A stretch of 39,857 nucleotides of DNA, taken from the NCBI GenBank assembly GCA_035532735.1, contig DATKQM010000060.1:1-39857 (forward strand), written 5' to 3'. This DNA is from Chersky-840 sp035532735. Its GTDB lineage: Bacteria > Actinomycetota > Acidimicrobiia > Acidimicrobiales > UBA8190. Under the pieces are notes generated by a model. The model did not search any database, was not told where the DNA came from, and worked only from the letters and a program-made list of their open reading frames with translations. Positions 22,383 to 30,974 of the stretch are shown piece after piece; position 1 is the first letter of the stretch; the number at the start of each line of letters is the position of its first letter. A program made the position numbers and the translations under genes.

Positions 22383-23678
22383 TCAGCGTCCCAACACGTC
22401 GCGCACCTTGAACCCCACGCCCGCCCCGGCCAGGAGCCACGGGACGTGGGCGGCCCACGGCACCGGCGGCCACGATCGCGATGCGAACACGGACTCGTCG
22501 CCGAGCCCACACAGCCACCGGCCGACGACCCGGCCGAAGTGCACCGACAAGGCCACACCGCTGCCGCAATATCCCATGGCGTACACGACGCCCGAGTCCC
22601 GGTGACGTCCCAGGTGGGGGAAGCGGTCGGCCGTGAGCGCCACCTGGCCTCCCCAGGCCCGTGCCACGCGCGCCCCCTCGAGCTGCGGATGGACCTTGAC
22701 CATGGCCGCGTGCAACAGGTCCCGGGACCTCTCGACGGAGGAGGGCGAGAGCGATGTCCGACCCCCGAAGAGCACGCGCCGGCCATCGGGCGACAGGCGC
22801 CAGTAGTGGAGAAGGTTCTTCGTGTCGAAGAACATCCGCCCGTGAGGGTTGACCGAGGTGGCGAGATCCGGATCGAGCGGTTCGGTGGCGATCATGTAGC
22901 TCCCGATGGGAAGGACGCGCCGGCCCAGCCACGAGACGAGCCGACGATCGGTCGTGCCGTTGGTGGCCACCACCACCTCACCGCAGCGCATGACGCCGCG
23001 CGACGTCTCGAGGTCGTATCCCTGGGCCCGCCGCTGCACACTCAGCACGGTGGTGGCGCCTTGCAGTACCGCACCCGACGTCTCGGCGGCACGGACCAGT
23101 CCCGCGGCCAGCTTGGCGGGGTGCACGCCGGCACTGCGCTCGACCAGCAGCCCCCCGAAGAACCGACCCGACCCGATCTCACCTTGCACGTCCGAGGCGT
23201 CGAGGAACCGGGCCGCCTCGCCGATCGAGGCGTAGGTGGTGGCGAGCCCGCGCTGGTGGCGCGCCACGCGGGGATGGTGGGCCAGCTCCAGATGCCCCCG
23301 TCGCTGCCAGTCGAACCCGATGCCGAGCTCGGTGCTGAGCGCGGCGATTCCCTCGAACGCGGCCACGGTCTCGTCCCAGAGCCGTCGTCCGGAGGGCTGG
23401 GCGAGAAACTCCGACAGATCTCGCTTCCCTCCCGGGTGCACCATCCCGCCGTTGCGACTGCTCGCACCGGCCCCGATGTCGTCACGATCGAGAACGATGA
23501 CGGCGCGCCCTGCCCGGGAGATCTCCCAGGCCGCGGCGAGGCCGGTGTACCCGCCTCCCACCACGGCCACGTCGACAGTCGCCGGCAACCGCACGGGGGC
23601 GGCTTGGGGAAGGTCGACCTCGTCCCACCAGTAGGGCCGGGCCACGTAGTCCGGGGTCAGAGGTGTGACAGCCGCCAT
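22383..23678 (-). CDS. DAO-family FAD-dependent oxidoreductase (PuuB/DadA-like)
   Basis: The 431-residue product is a D-amino-acid-oxidase-type flavoprotein. Dinucleotide-binding VDVAVVGGGYTGLAAAWEISRAGRAVIVLD lies at residues 35-64, followed by GAGASSRNGGMVHPGGK, the flavin-contact SSRNGG seen in gamma-glutamylputrescine oxidase and related enzymes. An internal domain holds VHPAKLAAGLVRAAETSGA. The C-terminal HLGRHRDSGVVYAMGYCGSGVALSVHFGRVVG closes the FAD site. Such enzymes oxidise a C-N bond with O2 or a quinone, giving an imine then aldehyde. It is divergent from the Lrp/AsnC gene, 47 bp away. A role in deaminating a diamine conjugate or amino acid fits the cluster. Confidence 0.85.
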   Translation of the reverse strand: MAAVTPLTPDYVARPYWWDEVDLPQAAPVRLPATVDVAVVGGGYTGLAAAWEISRAGRAVIVLDRDDIGAGASSRNGGMVHPGGKRDLSEFLAQPSGRRLWDETVAAFEGIAALSTELGIGFDWQRRGHLELAHHPRVARHQRGLATTYASIGEAARFLDASDVQGEIGSGRFFGGLLVERSAGVHPAKLAAGLVRAAETSGAVLQGATTVLSVQRRAQGYDLETSRGVMRCGEVVVATNGTTDRRLVSWLGRRVLPIGSYMIATEPLDPDLATSVNPHGRMFFDTKNLLHYWRLSPDGRRVLFGGRTSLSPSSVERSRDLLHAAMVKVHPQLEGARVARAWGGQVALTADRFPHLGRHRDSGVVYAMGYCGSGVALSVHFGRVVGRWLCGLGDESVFASRSWPPVPWAAHVPWLLAGAGVGFKVRDVLGR

Positions 23679-23714
23679 GGCGCAAGGTTCGCATCAGGGG
23701 TCGATCCCGACAAG

Positions 23715-23727
23715 ACCGGACACCGGT
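23715..23727. promoter_or_regulatory. Short palindrome at the Lrp/AsnC gene start
   Basis: ACCGG (23715-23719), ACA, CCGGT (23723-23727) form a perfect 5-3-5 palindrome in the 47-bp gap between the divergent oxidoreductase and Lrp/AsnC genes, touching the GTG start. It could be an autoregulatory site, but short GC palindromes are common here and I give it low weight. Confidence 0.25.
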
Positions 23728-24193
23728 GATGAGACCCGAGGGAAAGGTGGCGCTCGACGAGCTCGACAAGCGGATCATCGAGCAACTCCAGCAGGATGGG
23801 AGAAGGCCCTATACCCAGATCGGGCCGGCGGTGGGGTTGTCCGAGGCGGCGGTGCGCCAACGCGTGCAACGGCTCATCGACTCGGGGGTGATGCAGATCG
23901 TGGGGGTCACCGACCCCAAGATGGTCGGCTTCGGACGCCAGGCCATGATCGGGCTGACCGTCGAGGGCGACACCCGCAAGATCGCCGACGCCGTCGCCGC
24001 GCTCGACGAGGTCGTCTACGTGGTCCTCACGGCGGGGTCGCTCGACATTCTGGTCGAGGTCGTGGTCGAGGACGACGAGCACCTTCTCGAATTGCTCAAC
24101 AACAAGATCCGGTCCATCGACGGCGTCCGGGACACCGAGACCTTCATGTACCTCCGCATTCACAAGGAGACCTACGCATGGGGGGCACCGTGA
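23726..24193 (+). CDS. Lrp/AsnC family transcriptional regulator
   Basis: The 155-residue product has the standard two-part layout. An N-terminal winged helix (LDELDKRIIEQLQQDGRRPYTQIGPAVGLSEAAVRQRVQRLIDSG, about residues 9-55) is joined by a strand to a C-terminal RAM effector domain (VGFGRQAMIGLTVEGDTRKIADAVAALDEVVYVVLTAGSLDILVEVVVED). These regulators form octamers that sense amino acids. GTG 23726 or ATG 23729 may be the start. The stop overlaps the start of the following aminotransferase by 4 bp (GTGA), so regulator and enzyme are made together. It likely controls this gene, the divergent oxidoreductase and possibly the permease. Confidence 0.92.
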   Translation: MMRPEGKVALDELDKRIIEQLQQDGRRPYTQIGPAVGLSEAAVRQRVQRLIDSGVMQIVGVTDPKMVGFGRQAMIGLTVEGDTRKIADAVAALDEVVYVVLTAGSLDILVEVVVEDDEHLLELLNNKIRSIDGVRDTETFMYLRIHKETYAWGAP

Positions 24194-25581
24194 CGAGCGA
24201 TCCCGACCGCCTTCAAGCCGATGCCCGTCGTCATCTGTGGATGCACTTCTCTCGCCTCGGGAGCTACGCGCACAGCGAGATCCCCATCTTCACCCGAGGT
24301 TCGGGGGCGCGGCTCTACGACATCCACGGCCGGTCGTTCCTCGACGGACTAGCCAGCCTCTTCGTCGTTCAGGCCGGACATGGTCGGGCCGACCTCGCCG
24401 AGGCGGGTCGGGCCCAGGCCCAAGAGCTGGCGTACTACCCCATCTGGTCGGCCGCGCACCCCGCCGCCATCGAGCTGGCGACACGACTGGCCGAGCTGGC
24501 GCCGGGCGACCTCAACCGTGTCTTTTTCACCACGGGAGGCTCCGAAGCCGTCGAGTCGGCTTGGAAGCTGGCCCGTGCCTACTTCAAGGCGATCGGACAA
24601 CCCGAGCGCACCAAGGTGATCGCACGCGACCTGGCCTACCACGGCACCACCATGGGTGCTCTGGCCATCACCGGGCTCCCCGCCCTGCGCGACCAATTCG
24701 AGCCGATCATGCCCGGTGCCGTGCATGTGGCCAACACCAACCGCTTCCGCGCCACCTTTGGAGCCGACGTCGTGGCCGACGACATGCGGTTCGCCCACGC
24801 CTGTGCCGATGCCATCGAGAGCGCCATCCTGGCCGAGGGGCCCGAGACCGTTGCGGCGGTGTTCCTCGAGCCCCTACAGAACACAGGAGGGTGCTTCGTC
24901 GCCCCGCCTGGTTACTTCGCCCGGGTGCGCGAGATCTGCGATCGTCACGGAGTCCTCCTCGTGTCGGACGAGGTGATCTGCGCCTTCGGCCGACTCGGCG
25001 CGTGGTTCGGAGCGAAGCGTTACGGCTACCAACCCGACATGCTGACCTTCGCCAAGGGAGTGACCTCGGGCTACGCACCGCTGGCGGGGGTGTTGTGCCG
25101 TGACTCCCTGGCCGAGCCGTTCCTGTCGGGCGACGCCAGCTTCTCCCACGGCATCACCTTCGGTGGGCACCCCGTGTCGTGCGCAGTGGCGCTCACCAAT
25201 CTTGCGGTCCTCGAGGACGAGGGCATCATCGACCAGGTGGACAAGCTGGGCCCCGAGCTCGGGGCGCGCCTCGACTCCCTGCGCGACCTGCCCATCGTCG
25301 GAGACGTGCGGGGAGAGGGCTTCTTCTGGGCCGTCGAGCTCGTGAAGGACCCCGACCACCCCGACATCCGCTTCAGTCCCGAGGAGCGATCGAGCTTGAT
25401 TCGCACCCTCGTGGCGCCGAGGCTCCTCGAAGAGGGCCTCGTGTGCAGGGCTGACGACCGAGTCGACCCCGTCGTCCAGTTGTCGCCCGTCCTGACGTGC
25501 GGTGACCACGAGCTCGACGAGATCGAGGCGACCTTGCGCACCGTCCTCACCGAGGCAAGCAAGCACCTGTCACAGCACTGA
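24190..25581 (+). CDS. Omega-aminotransferase (aspartate aminotransferase family, class III)
   Basis: The 463-residue product starts at GTG 24190 overlapping the Lrp stop, or at ATG 24178. It begins ADARRHLWMHFSRLGSYAHSEIPIF, the hallmark start of class III omega-amino acid:pyruvate and putrescine:pyruvate aminotransferases. Further landmarks are TTGGSEAVESAWKLARAYF (phosphate loop), ARDLAYHGTTMGALAITG, VFLEPLQNTGGCF, LLVSDEVICAFGRLGAWFG (PLP Asp), LTFAKGVTSGYAPLAGVL (Schiff-base Lys) and HGITFGGHPVSCAVALTNL. A likely reaction is transfer from a diamine or beta-amino acid to pyruvate, giving the aldehyde handled by the dehydrogenase at 15571. Exact donor unknown. Confidence 0.87.
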   Translation: MTSDPDRLQADARRHLWMHFSRLGSYAHSEIPIFTRGSGARLYDIHGRSFLDGLASLFVVQAGHGRADLAEAGRAQAQELAYYPIWSAAHPAAIELATRLAELAPGDLNRVFFTTGGSEAVESAWKLARAYFKAIGQPERTKVIARDLAYHGTTMGALAITGLPALRDQFEPIMPGAVHVANTNRFRATFGADVVADDMRFAHACADAIESAILAEGPETVAAVFLEPLQNTGGCFVAPPGYFARVREICDRHGVLLVSDEVICAFGRLGAWFGAKRYGYQPDMLTFAKGVTSGYAPLAGVLCRDSLAEPFLSGDASFSHGITFGGHPVSCAVALTNLAVLEDEGIIDQVDKLGPELGARLDSLRDLPIVGDVRGEGFFWAVELVKDPDHPDIRFSPEERSSLIRTLVAPRLLEEGLVCRADDRVDPVVQLSPVLTCGDHELDEIEATLRTVLTEASKHLSQH

Positions 25582-26105
25582 TGTCGGCCGGCGCCACAGC
25601 GGCAGGGCTCGTGGGGGCATCGGTACACTGTCGCCCCGTGGAGTCCTCCGATATCGAATCCATTTGTCAGCTCAAGTACGCCTACTTCCGGCTTCTCGAC
25701 CTGAAACGCTTCACCGAGCTCGGAGAGCTGCTCACCGAGGACGCCACCACTGCGTACCAGTCGGGCGAGCTCCGCCAGAGTGGCCGGGCCGCCGTCGTGG
25801 CGTTTCTTCAGGAGTCGCTCGGCGACTCCGACATCATCACCATGCACAACGGCCACCATCCCGAGATCGAGCTCGGCGACGACGACACCGCCAACGGGAG
25901 GTGGTACCTCGAGGACCGCGTCATCGTCCCCGCCCATGACTTCGAGATCCACGGCACGGCGCTCTACGAGGACCGCTACACGAAGGTCGAGGGGTCGTGG
26001 AAGATCTCGCACACGGGGTACGAACGGATCTACGAAGAGCACATCCGCTACTCGAGTGGAGCGGTACGGTCGATCCGAGCCGGGGGCCAGACCACCACAT
26101 TCTGA
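25581..26105 (+). CDS. SnoaL/NTF2-like protein
   Basis: The 174-residue frame starts at ATG 25581, overlapping the aminotransferase stop by one base (TGATG). A GTG at 25638 would give 155 residues beginning ESSDIESICQLKYAYFRLLD, which matches the usual start of this family. The conserved part is LLDLKRFTELGELLTEDATTAYQSGELRQSGRAAVVAFLQE, then ITMHNGHHPEIEL, then GRWYLEDRVIVPAHDFEIHGTALYEDRYTKVEGSWKISHTGYERIYEE. This is the cone-shaped NTF2 fold used by small hydrolases, isomerases and ligand-binding proteins. It has the bile-acid-dehydratase-like His/Tyr pattern, but I do not assign a reaction. Confidence 0.8.
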   Translation: MSAGATAAGLVGASVHCRPVESSDIESICQLKYAYFRLLDLKRFTELGELLTEDATTAYQSGELRQSGRAAVVAFLQESLGDSDIITMHNGHHPEIELGDDDTANGRWYLEDRVIVPAHDFEIHGTALYEDRYTKVEGSWKISHTGYERIYEEHIRYSSGAVRSIRAGGQTTTF

Positions 26106-26132
26106 TCCGCCGTCGCGTTCTGATCGGCCCGT

Positions 26133-27116
26133 TCAGGGAACGAGGACGACCTTCCCCGTGACCGTCCGGTCGAGCAGGGCGCCCATCACCTCGGCGGCCT
26201 TTTCGAAGGGCCGCTCGGTGGGCTCGACGGGATGCAGTCGTCCGCTCTGGACCATCTCGATCAGCTCGTTGAGCATGGTTCGATGTCCCGCGGGGTCCCC
26301 CATGGCCCAGGCCCCCCAGTCGACCCCCACCACGGTGCGGTTGTTGAGCAGGACGTGATTGAGAGGGATCGATGCGATCGGGCCCGATGCGAACCCGATC
26401 ACACAGAACCGCCCGAACGCCTTGGTGGCGCGCAGCGAGGGCTCACTGTGGCGCCCCCCGACAGGGTCGACGACGACGTCGACACCCCCCTCGGTGAGCT
26501 CGCGCACCCGGGACTTCAAGTCCTCGCTCTCGTACTCGACCGTGGCATGCGCGCCGATGCGGCGCGCCGCGTCGAGCTTCTCCGCACTCGAGGCGGCCGC
26601 CACCACGCGCGCGCCGAGCTCGAGCGCCACGTCGACCGCCGCCAACCCGATGCCGCCCCCGGCCCCGAGGACGAGCACCCACTCACCCTCGGCCACGGTG
26701 ATGCGCCGGGCCAAGGCGAACCAAGCCGTGCAGTAGCTCTGGATGAACGCGGCGGCTCGGCTGAATCCGAGCGCATCGGGCACCGGGTCGAGCGCCGACG
26801 CGGCCACAGCGACCTGCTCGGCGAACGCACCGAAGCCGATCATGGCCATCACCCGGTCCCCGACCTCGACGCGGGTGACGCCATCGCCCACCGCACTCAC
26901 GACGCCGGCGATCTCCCCGCCCGGCACATACGGGACGGCGGGCTTCATCTGGTACCGACCCTGGCAGATGAGCCCGTCGACGTAATTCACACCCGCGGCG
27001 CGCACGTCCACGATCACCTGTCCGGGTCCGGGGACCGGGCTCTCGCGCTCCTCGACGACGACGTTGTCGAGCGGGCCCAATTCCCTGCACACCATGACGC
27101 GCACGGTTCCGGACAC
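26133..27116 (-). CDS. NADPH:quinone oxidoreductase-like MDR protein
   Basis: The 327-residue product is a zinc-free medium-chain dehydrogenase/reductase of the quinone reductase (QOR) branch. It has a GroES-like N-half (VEERESPVPGPGQVIVDVRAAGVNYVDGLICQGRYQ, VPYVPGGEIAGVVSAVGDGV) and a Rossmann C-half with WVLVLGAGGGIGLAAVDVALELGARVVAAASSAEKL, the AxGGxG NADPH motif as GAGGGIG. The zinc-ligand cysteines of alcohol dehydrogenases are absent. GTG 27116 is the likely start. It is divergent from the TetR gene across 95 bp containing a palindrome, so TetR control is likely. It probably reduces quinones or enones. Confidence 0.88.
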   Translation of the reverse strand: MSGTVRVMVCRELGPLDNVVVEERESPVPGPGQVIVDVRAAGVNYVDGLICQGRYQMKPAVPYVPGGEIAGVVSAVGDGVTRVEVGDRVMAMIGFGAFAEQVAVAASALDPVPDALGFSRAAAFIQSYCTAWFALARRITVAEGEWVLVLGAGGGIGLAAVDVALELGARVVAAASSAEKLDAARRIGAHATVEYESEDLKSRVRELTEGGVDVVVDPVGGRHSEPSLRATKAFGRFCVIGFASGPIASIPLNHVLLNNRTVVGVDWGAWAMGDPAGHRTMLNELIEMVQSGRLHPVEPTERPFEKAAEVMGALLDRTVTGKVVLVP

Positions 27117-27178
27117 TACGGCACCGGCGTCCCGGCCCCTGTTTCACCACGGCGACCTCCGCTCGAACGTCGGAACTT

Positions 27179-27197
27179 CTTGCATCAGAGGTGCAAG
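27179..27197. promoter_or_regulatory. Candidate TetR operator
   Basis: CTTGCA (27179-27184) and TGCAAG (27192-27197) are perfect 6-bp arms of a 19-bp near-palindrome, with a further C/G match inside. It lies between the divergent quinone-oxidoreductase-like gene and the TetR gene, 15 bp before the first GTG. Position and length fit a TetR dimer site controlling both directions. Confidence 0.5.
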
Positions 27198-27211
27198 TTT
27201 CTTAGGATTGG

Positions 27212-27835
27212 GTGGTGGTGTCGATGGCTGAGCACAAGACCGGCGACGGGCGAGTCGCTCGGGGCGAACGCACCCGCCGTGCTCTCGCCGAGGCATTGAT
27301 CAGCCTCCTCGAAGAGGGCGACGCCCAACCCACGGCCCGACGCATCGCGGCACGGGCCGGTGTGTCACTCCGGCTCGTCTTCCACCACTTCGACGACCTC
27401 GAAGCCATCCTTTCCGACGCGGTGAGAATCCAGGAACAACGCCACTGGCACCACATCAGGACCGTCGAGCCGACGCTCTCTGTCGACGAGCGCGTGGCCC
27501 GGATCGTCCGCCAACGCACCCTGGTGTTCCAGGCCACCGCACCGGTGCGCCGGTCTGCCGAGCTCATCGTCCACAGCTCCCCCACCGTGGCGGCCGAGCT
27601 CGGGCGCAGCCGGGAGTGGCTCCGGAGCCAGCTCCGGGCCACCTTCGCCCCCGAGCTCGAGACCCGACGTCCGGCCGATGCTCGGCTCCTCCTCGACTCG
27701 CTGGAGGTGGCGACGTCGTGGGAGTCCTGGGAGCAACTCGACCGGCTGGGTCGAACGACGTCGAACTGCCGACGGACGATGGAGACACTGGCCCGTGGCG
27801 TCCTGACCGAATCGCAAACCGGAGGAAGACCATGA
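27212..27835 (+). CDS. TetR family transcriptional regulator
   Basis: The roughly 207-residue product has a TetR helix-turn-helix in its first 60 residues (RTRRALAEALISLLEEGDAQPTARRIAARAGVSLRLVFHHFDDLEAIL) and a variable ligand-binding helical domain after it. The start may be GTG 27212, GTG 27215, which is best spaced from an AGGA at 27204, or ATG 27224. Its stop overlaps the ATG of the haloalkane dehalogenase (ATGA), so regulator and enzyme are coupled. Natural targets are its own operon and the divergent oxidoreductase through the palindrome at 27179-27197. The inducer could be the dehalogenase substrate or product. Confidence 0.9.
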   Translation: MVVSMAEHKTGDGRVARGERTRRALAEALISLLEEGDAQPTARRIAARAGVSLRLVFHHFDDLEAILSDAVRIQEQRHWHHIRTVEPTLSVDERVARIVRQRTLVFQATAPVRRSAELIVHSSPTVAAELGRSREWLRSQLRATFAPELETRRPADARLLLDSLEVATSWESWEQLDRLGRTTSNCRRTMETLARGVLTESQTGGRP

Positions 27836-28755
27836 ACATCCTTCGAACTCCCGACGAGCGCTTCGACGCACTTCCCGGGTTCGACTTCGCTCCTCACTAC
27901 ATAGATGTCCCGTCCGGCGAGCGGAACCAGTCCCTGCGCGTCCATTATCTCGACGAAGGCCCCGCCTCGGGTGCGGAGAAGATCCTTCTCATGCACGGCG
28001 AGCCCTCGTGGTGCTACCTCTACCGCAAGATGATCGGACCCCTCACGAACGCGGGCTTCCGGGTCATCGCACCGGATCTGGTGGGCTTCGGTCGGTCGGA
28101 CAAACCCGGCACCCGGGGCGACTACACCTATGCCCGCCACGTGGAGTGGATGCGCACCGCGCTCTTCGACGAGCTCGAATTGTCCGACCTGACCTTCGTC
28201 GGCCAGGACTGGGGTGGGCTGATCGGATTACGTCTCGTGGCGGAGCACCCTGACCGCTTCCGCCGGGTGGTGGCCGCCAACACCGGCCTGCCCACGGGGG
28301 ACCTGGACATGGGTGAGGCCTTCTTGGCATGGCAGAAATTCTCCCAGGAGGTCCCCACCTTGCCCGTGGGTCGCATCGTCGACGGCGGAACGGTGTCGGA
28401 ACTTCCACCCGAGGTGATCGCGGCCTACGACGCACCGTTTCCCGACGAGACCTACAAAGAAGGGGCCCGCCAATTCCCCATGCTCGTGCCGTCGCGCCCC
28501 GACGATCCTGCCTCGGACGCCAACCGCCGGGCCTGGGAGGTGCTCCGCGAGTTCGACAAGCCCTTCCTGTGCGCGTTCAGCGATCGGGATCCCATCACCC
28601 ACGGCGCCGATCGGATCTTCTGTGATCTGGTGCCCGGCACGCGGGGACAGAACCACACCACCATCACTGACGGGGGCCATTTCCTCCAAGAAGACAGGGG
28701 CGCGGATCTCGCCGCCGCCGTCATCGACTTCGTCCACCTCAACACCGCCCCCTGA
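27832..28755 (+). CDS. Haloalkane dehalogenase-like alpha/beta hydrolase (HLD-I type)
   Basis: The 307-residue product starts at ATG 27832 after GGAGGAAG. It has the haloalkane dehalogenase set: HGEPSW (55-60), the nucleophile motif VGQDWGG with Asp126 and halide-holding Trp127, a second candidate halide Trp at 167 in the cap domain, Asp251/Asp253 in FSDRDPIT, and His283 in GGHFLQED. This pattern (HGEPSW plus a late acid) is that of the DhlA/DmbB-like branch HLD-I. The enzyme would hydrolyse a carbon-halogen bond through an aspartyl ester. Coupled to TetR and followed by a sulfatase. Some family members are inactive on common haloalkanes, so the substrate needs testing. Confidence 0.87.
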   Translation: MNILRTPDERFDALPGFDFAPHYIDVPSGERNQSLRVHYLDEGPASGAEKILLMHGEPSWCYLYRKMIGPLTNAGFRVIAPDLVGFGRSDKPGTRGDYTYARHVEWMRTALFDELELSDLTFVGQDWGGLIGLRLVAEHPDRFRRVVAANTGLPTGDLDMGEAFLAWQKFSQEVPTLPVGRIVDGGTVSELPPEVIAAYDAPFPDETYKEGARQFPMLVPSRPDDPASDANRRAWEVLREFDKPFLCAFSDRDPITHGADRIFCDLVPGTRGQNHTTITDGGHFLQEDRGADLAAAVIDFVHLNTAP

Positions 28756-28804
28756 CCAGACCTCTCGAACCCGAAAACCCTGACCACCGACCGATCGGAT
28801 CACC

Positions 28805-30337
28805 ATGGGCCGCAAGATCCTCTTCGTCACCACCGACCAGCAGCGCTATGACGCCCTCGGGTGCACGGGGAACACCATCGCCCGGACCCCGGTCGTCGAC
28901 GCGCTCGCCGCGGACGGCATCGTCTACCACCGCGCCCACAACCAGAACACGGTCTGTACCCCGGCGCGCTCCACCATGATCACGGGCCAGTACGTCCGTA
29001 CCCACGGGGTCACCTCCAACGGTGTCCCGCTACCGGTCGACGCGCCTTCTGTCGCCGAGCACCTCCACGAGACGGTGGGCTATCGCACCGCCCTCGTGGG
29101 CAAAGCTCATTTCCAACCCGGCTTCGACCCCGAGGGGAAATGGACCGAGAACTGTCTGGCCAAGGAGGGCTCGACGGGGCCGTATCGTGGCTTCGACCAC
29201 GTGGAGCTGGCCATGCACGGCTATCTCCGGCGCTGGCACTACGACAAATGGCTCGAGGCCAACGGCCCACAGTGGCTCGATGCCTTCTACCCGCTCATCA
29301 ACTTCGCCAGCATGGGCCTCAACGACGAGGGTGGCGGGGACACCGACGCCCCCGAGGTCAAGCACAATCCCATGCCCCGCGGGATGTACCACACGGACTG
29401 GGTCGCCGATCGAACCATCGCCTGGCTGGATTCGCTCGACCCCGCCGACGACTGGTTCTGCTGGATGAGCTTCCCCGATCCCCATCATCCTTGGGATCCT
29501 CCCGTCGACGAAGTCCGGCGTCGCGTCGACTGGCACGACCTCGACCTGCCCCCGGGACATCCGGGGTCGAGGGACAAAGCCGTCGAGATCCTGGCCCAGA
29601 AGCCGCATCACTGGCTCGACTGGTACGAGGGACGCTTCCAGAACATGGAGGGTGGGCCCATGAGATTCGTGCCGGGGAACATGTCTCACGACCAGGTCCG
29701 AGAGGTGAGCGCACTCATCCACGTGGAGAACGAGCTCATCGACGAGGCGCTGGGCCGGGTGATGGCCCGCATCGACGAGCGCGGCTGGGGGGCCGACACC
29801 GATGTCGTGTTCACGACGGACCACGGCGAGCTCCAAGGTGATTTCGGTCTCCTCTTCAAGGGCCCCTATCACGTGGACGCGCTCATGCGCGTGCCGCTGG
29901 TGTGGCGGCCGGCTCCGAGGGTGGGCGTGCCTGCGGCCGAGGTGGCCGAGCCGGTCGGCCATGTCGATCTCGTCCCGACCTTCTGCGAGATCGCCGGGGC
30001 CACGGTCCCGGACTGGGCCCAGGGACGCGCCCTACCGAGCGCCCCGGGATCGGACCGCCAATGGGCCATCACCGAATGGGACAGCCAGTTCTCCCACATC
30101 GGCATGCATCTCCGCTCGATCTTCCGCGACGGGTGGCTCTGCACCGCCTACGAGCCGGGACCCCTCTACGAGGGGACCGAGGGTGAGCTCTACGAGCTGG
30201 CCGAGGATCCCCTCCAGTGGCGCAACCTCTGGGACGACCCCGCCTACCGGGCGCGCCGCGACGAGCTCGTCACCGACCTCTACGACAACCTGCCCCCCGA
30301 GCGCGAGACCAAGCTGGCCGTCGAAGCCCCCGTCTGA
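28805..30337 (+). CDS. Sulfatase (arylsulfatase/choline-sulfatase-like)
   Basis: The 510-residue product is a type I sulfatase. The metal-binding start KILFVTTDQQRYDALGC carries Asp11. The formylglycine motif CTPARSTMITG places Cys51 in the C-x-P-x-R context. LVGKAHFQP and FTTDHGELQGDFGLLFKGPYH supply further metal and sulfate ligands. The C-terminus (GELYELAEDPLQWRNLWDD) is the standard sulfatase end. No signal peptide is seen, so it should act in the cytoplasm. An activating formylglycine-generating enzyme is not encoded in the window. It lies 49 bp after the dehalogenase gene on the same strand, so a joint operon is probable. Phosphonate hydrolysis is a known side activity in the family. 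Confidence 0.88.
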   Translation: MGRKILFVTTDQQRYDALGCTGNTIARTPVVDALAADGIVYHRAHNQNTVCTPARSTMITGQYVRTHGVTSNGVPLPVDAPSVAEHLHETVGYRTALVGKAHFQPGFDPEGKWTENCLAKEGSTGPYRGFDHVELAMHGYLRRWHYDKWLEANGPQWLDAFYPLINFASMGLNDEGGGDTDAPEVKHNPMPRGMYHTDWVADRTIAWLDSLDPADDWFCWMSFPDPHHPWDPPVDEVRRRVDWHDLDLPPGHPGSRDKAVEILAQKPHHWLDWYEGRFQNMEGGPMRFVPGNMSHDQVREVSALIHVENELIDEALGRVMARIDERGWGADTDVVFTTDHGELQGDFGLLFKGPYHVDALMRVPLVWRPAPRVGVPAAEVAEPVGHVDLVPTFCEIAGATVPDWAQGRALPSAPGSDRQWAITEWDSQFSHIGMHLRSIFRDGWLCTAYEPGPLYEGTEGELYELAEDPLQWRNLWDDPAYRARRDELVTDLYDNLPPERETKLAVEAPV

Positions 30338-30367
30338 CCCCTCCATCGCTGATCCACCGATGCGGGT

Positions 30368-30967
30368 TCACCGAGATCGCTCGGCGCTGCGCGTCTCGTT
30401 GTACCGGTGCAAGACCGGACCGTCGCTCCCCCATCCGATTCGGGTGATCGATGCCGTGGCCAGGTAGAGGCGCCACACCATCTCGTCTCCCCCGCCGAGC
30501 GCCCACGACACCGCCGCCTTGATGGGTGAGACGTGGCTCACCACCACCACATCCCTCTCGGCACGCGCCCCCTCCCCGGCGACACCGAACAGCTCGTCGC
30601 AGGCGCGCCGGACCCGGTCCCCGACCCCAGCCAGCGACTCACCGCCCGGGGGTGCGAACGCCGGGTCGGCCCTCCACCGGGCCCACAACTCGGCGGGCAC
30701 CTCCGCCAGTGCGCACCCCTCGAGCTCGCCGTAATCCACCTCGACCCACCGTTCGTCGACGTCGATCGGCAGCCCCAACCCGAGAGCCTCCGCACTCTGG
30801 CGCGCCCGCCCGAGGGGACTGGAGATGAGCCGGCTCACGGGCCCGAGCGCCGCGCTCAGCGCGCCGGCATCGGAGCGGCCACGGGCCGTGAGCGGCGACT
30901 CGGCTCGACCCAGGAGCTGGCGCGCCGCATTCCCTTCGGTCTCACCGTGCCGAACGAGGACGAGCAC
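30368..30967 (-). CDS. Histidine phosphatase family protein
   Basis: The 199-residue product starts at GTG with VLVLVRHGETEGNAARQLLGR, containing the RHG catalytic motif of the phosphoglycerate mutase-like phosphatases. Later come RLISSPLGRARQSAEAL (second Arg), VDERWVEVDYGELEGCALAEV (acid), and VVVVSHVSPIKAAVSWALGG with the second catalytic His. It hydrolyses phosphate esters through a phosphohistidine. In many actinobacteria such a phosphatase sits fused to RNase H next to the C4 zinc-ribbon protein gene; here the RNase H half is absent. It lies 7 bp after that gene. Confidence 0.92.
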   Translation of the reverse strand: MLVLVRHGETEGNAARQLLGRAESPLTARGRSDAGALSAALGPVSRLISSPLGRARQSAEALGLGLPIDVDERWVEVDYGELEGCALAEVPAELWARWRADPAFAPPGGESLAGVGDRVRRACDELFGVAGEGARAERDVVVVSHVSPIKAAVSWALGGGDEMVWRLYLATASITRIGWGSDGPVLHRYNETRSAERSR

Positions 30968-30974
30968 AGCGACG

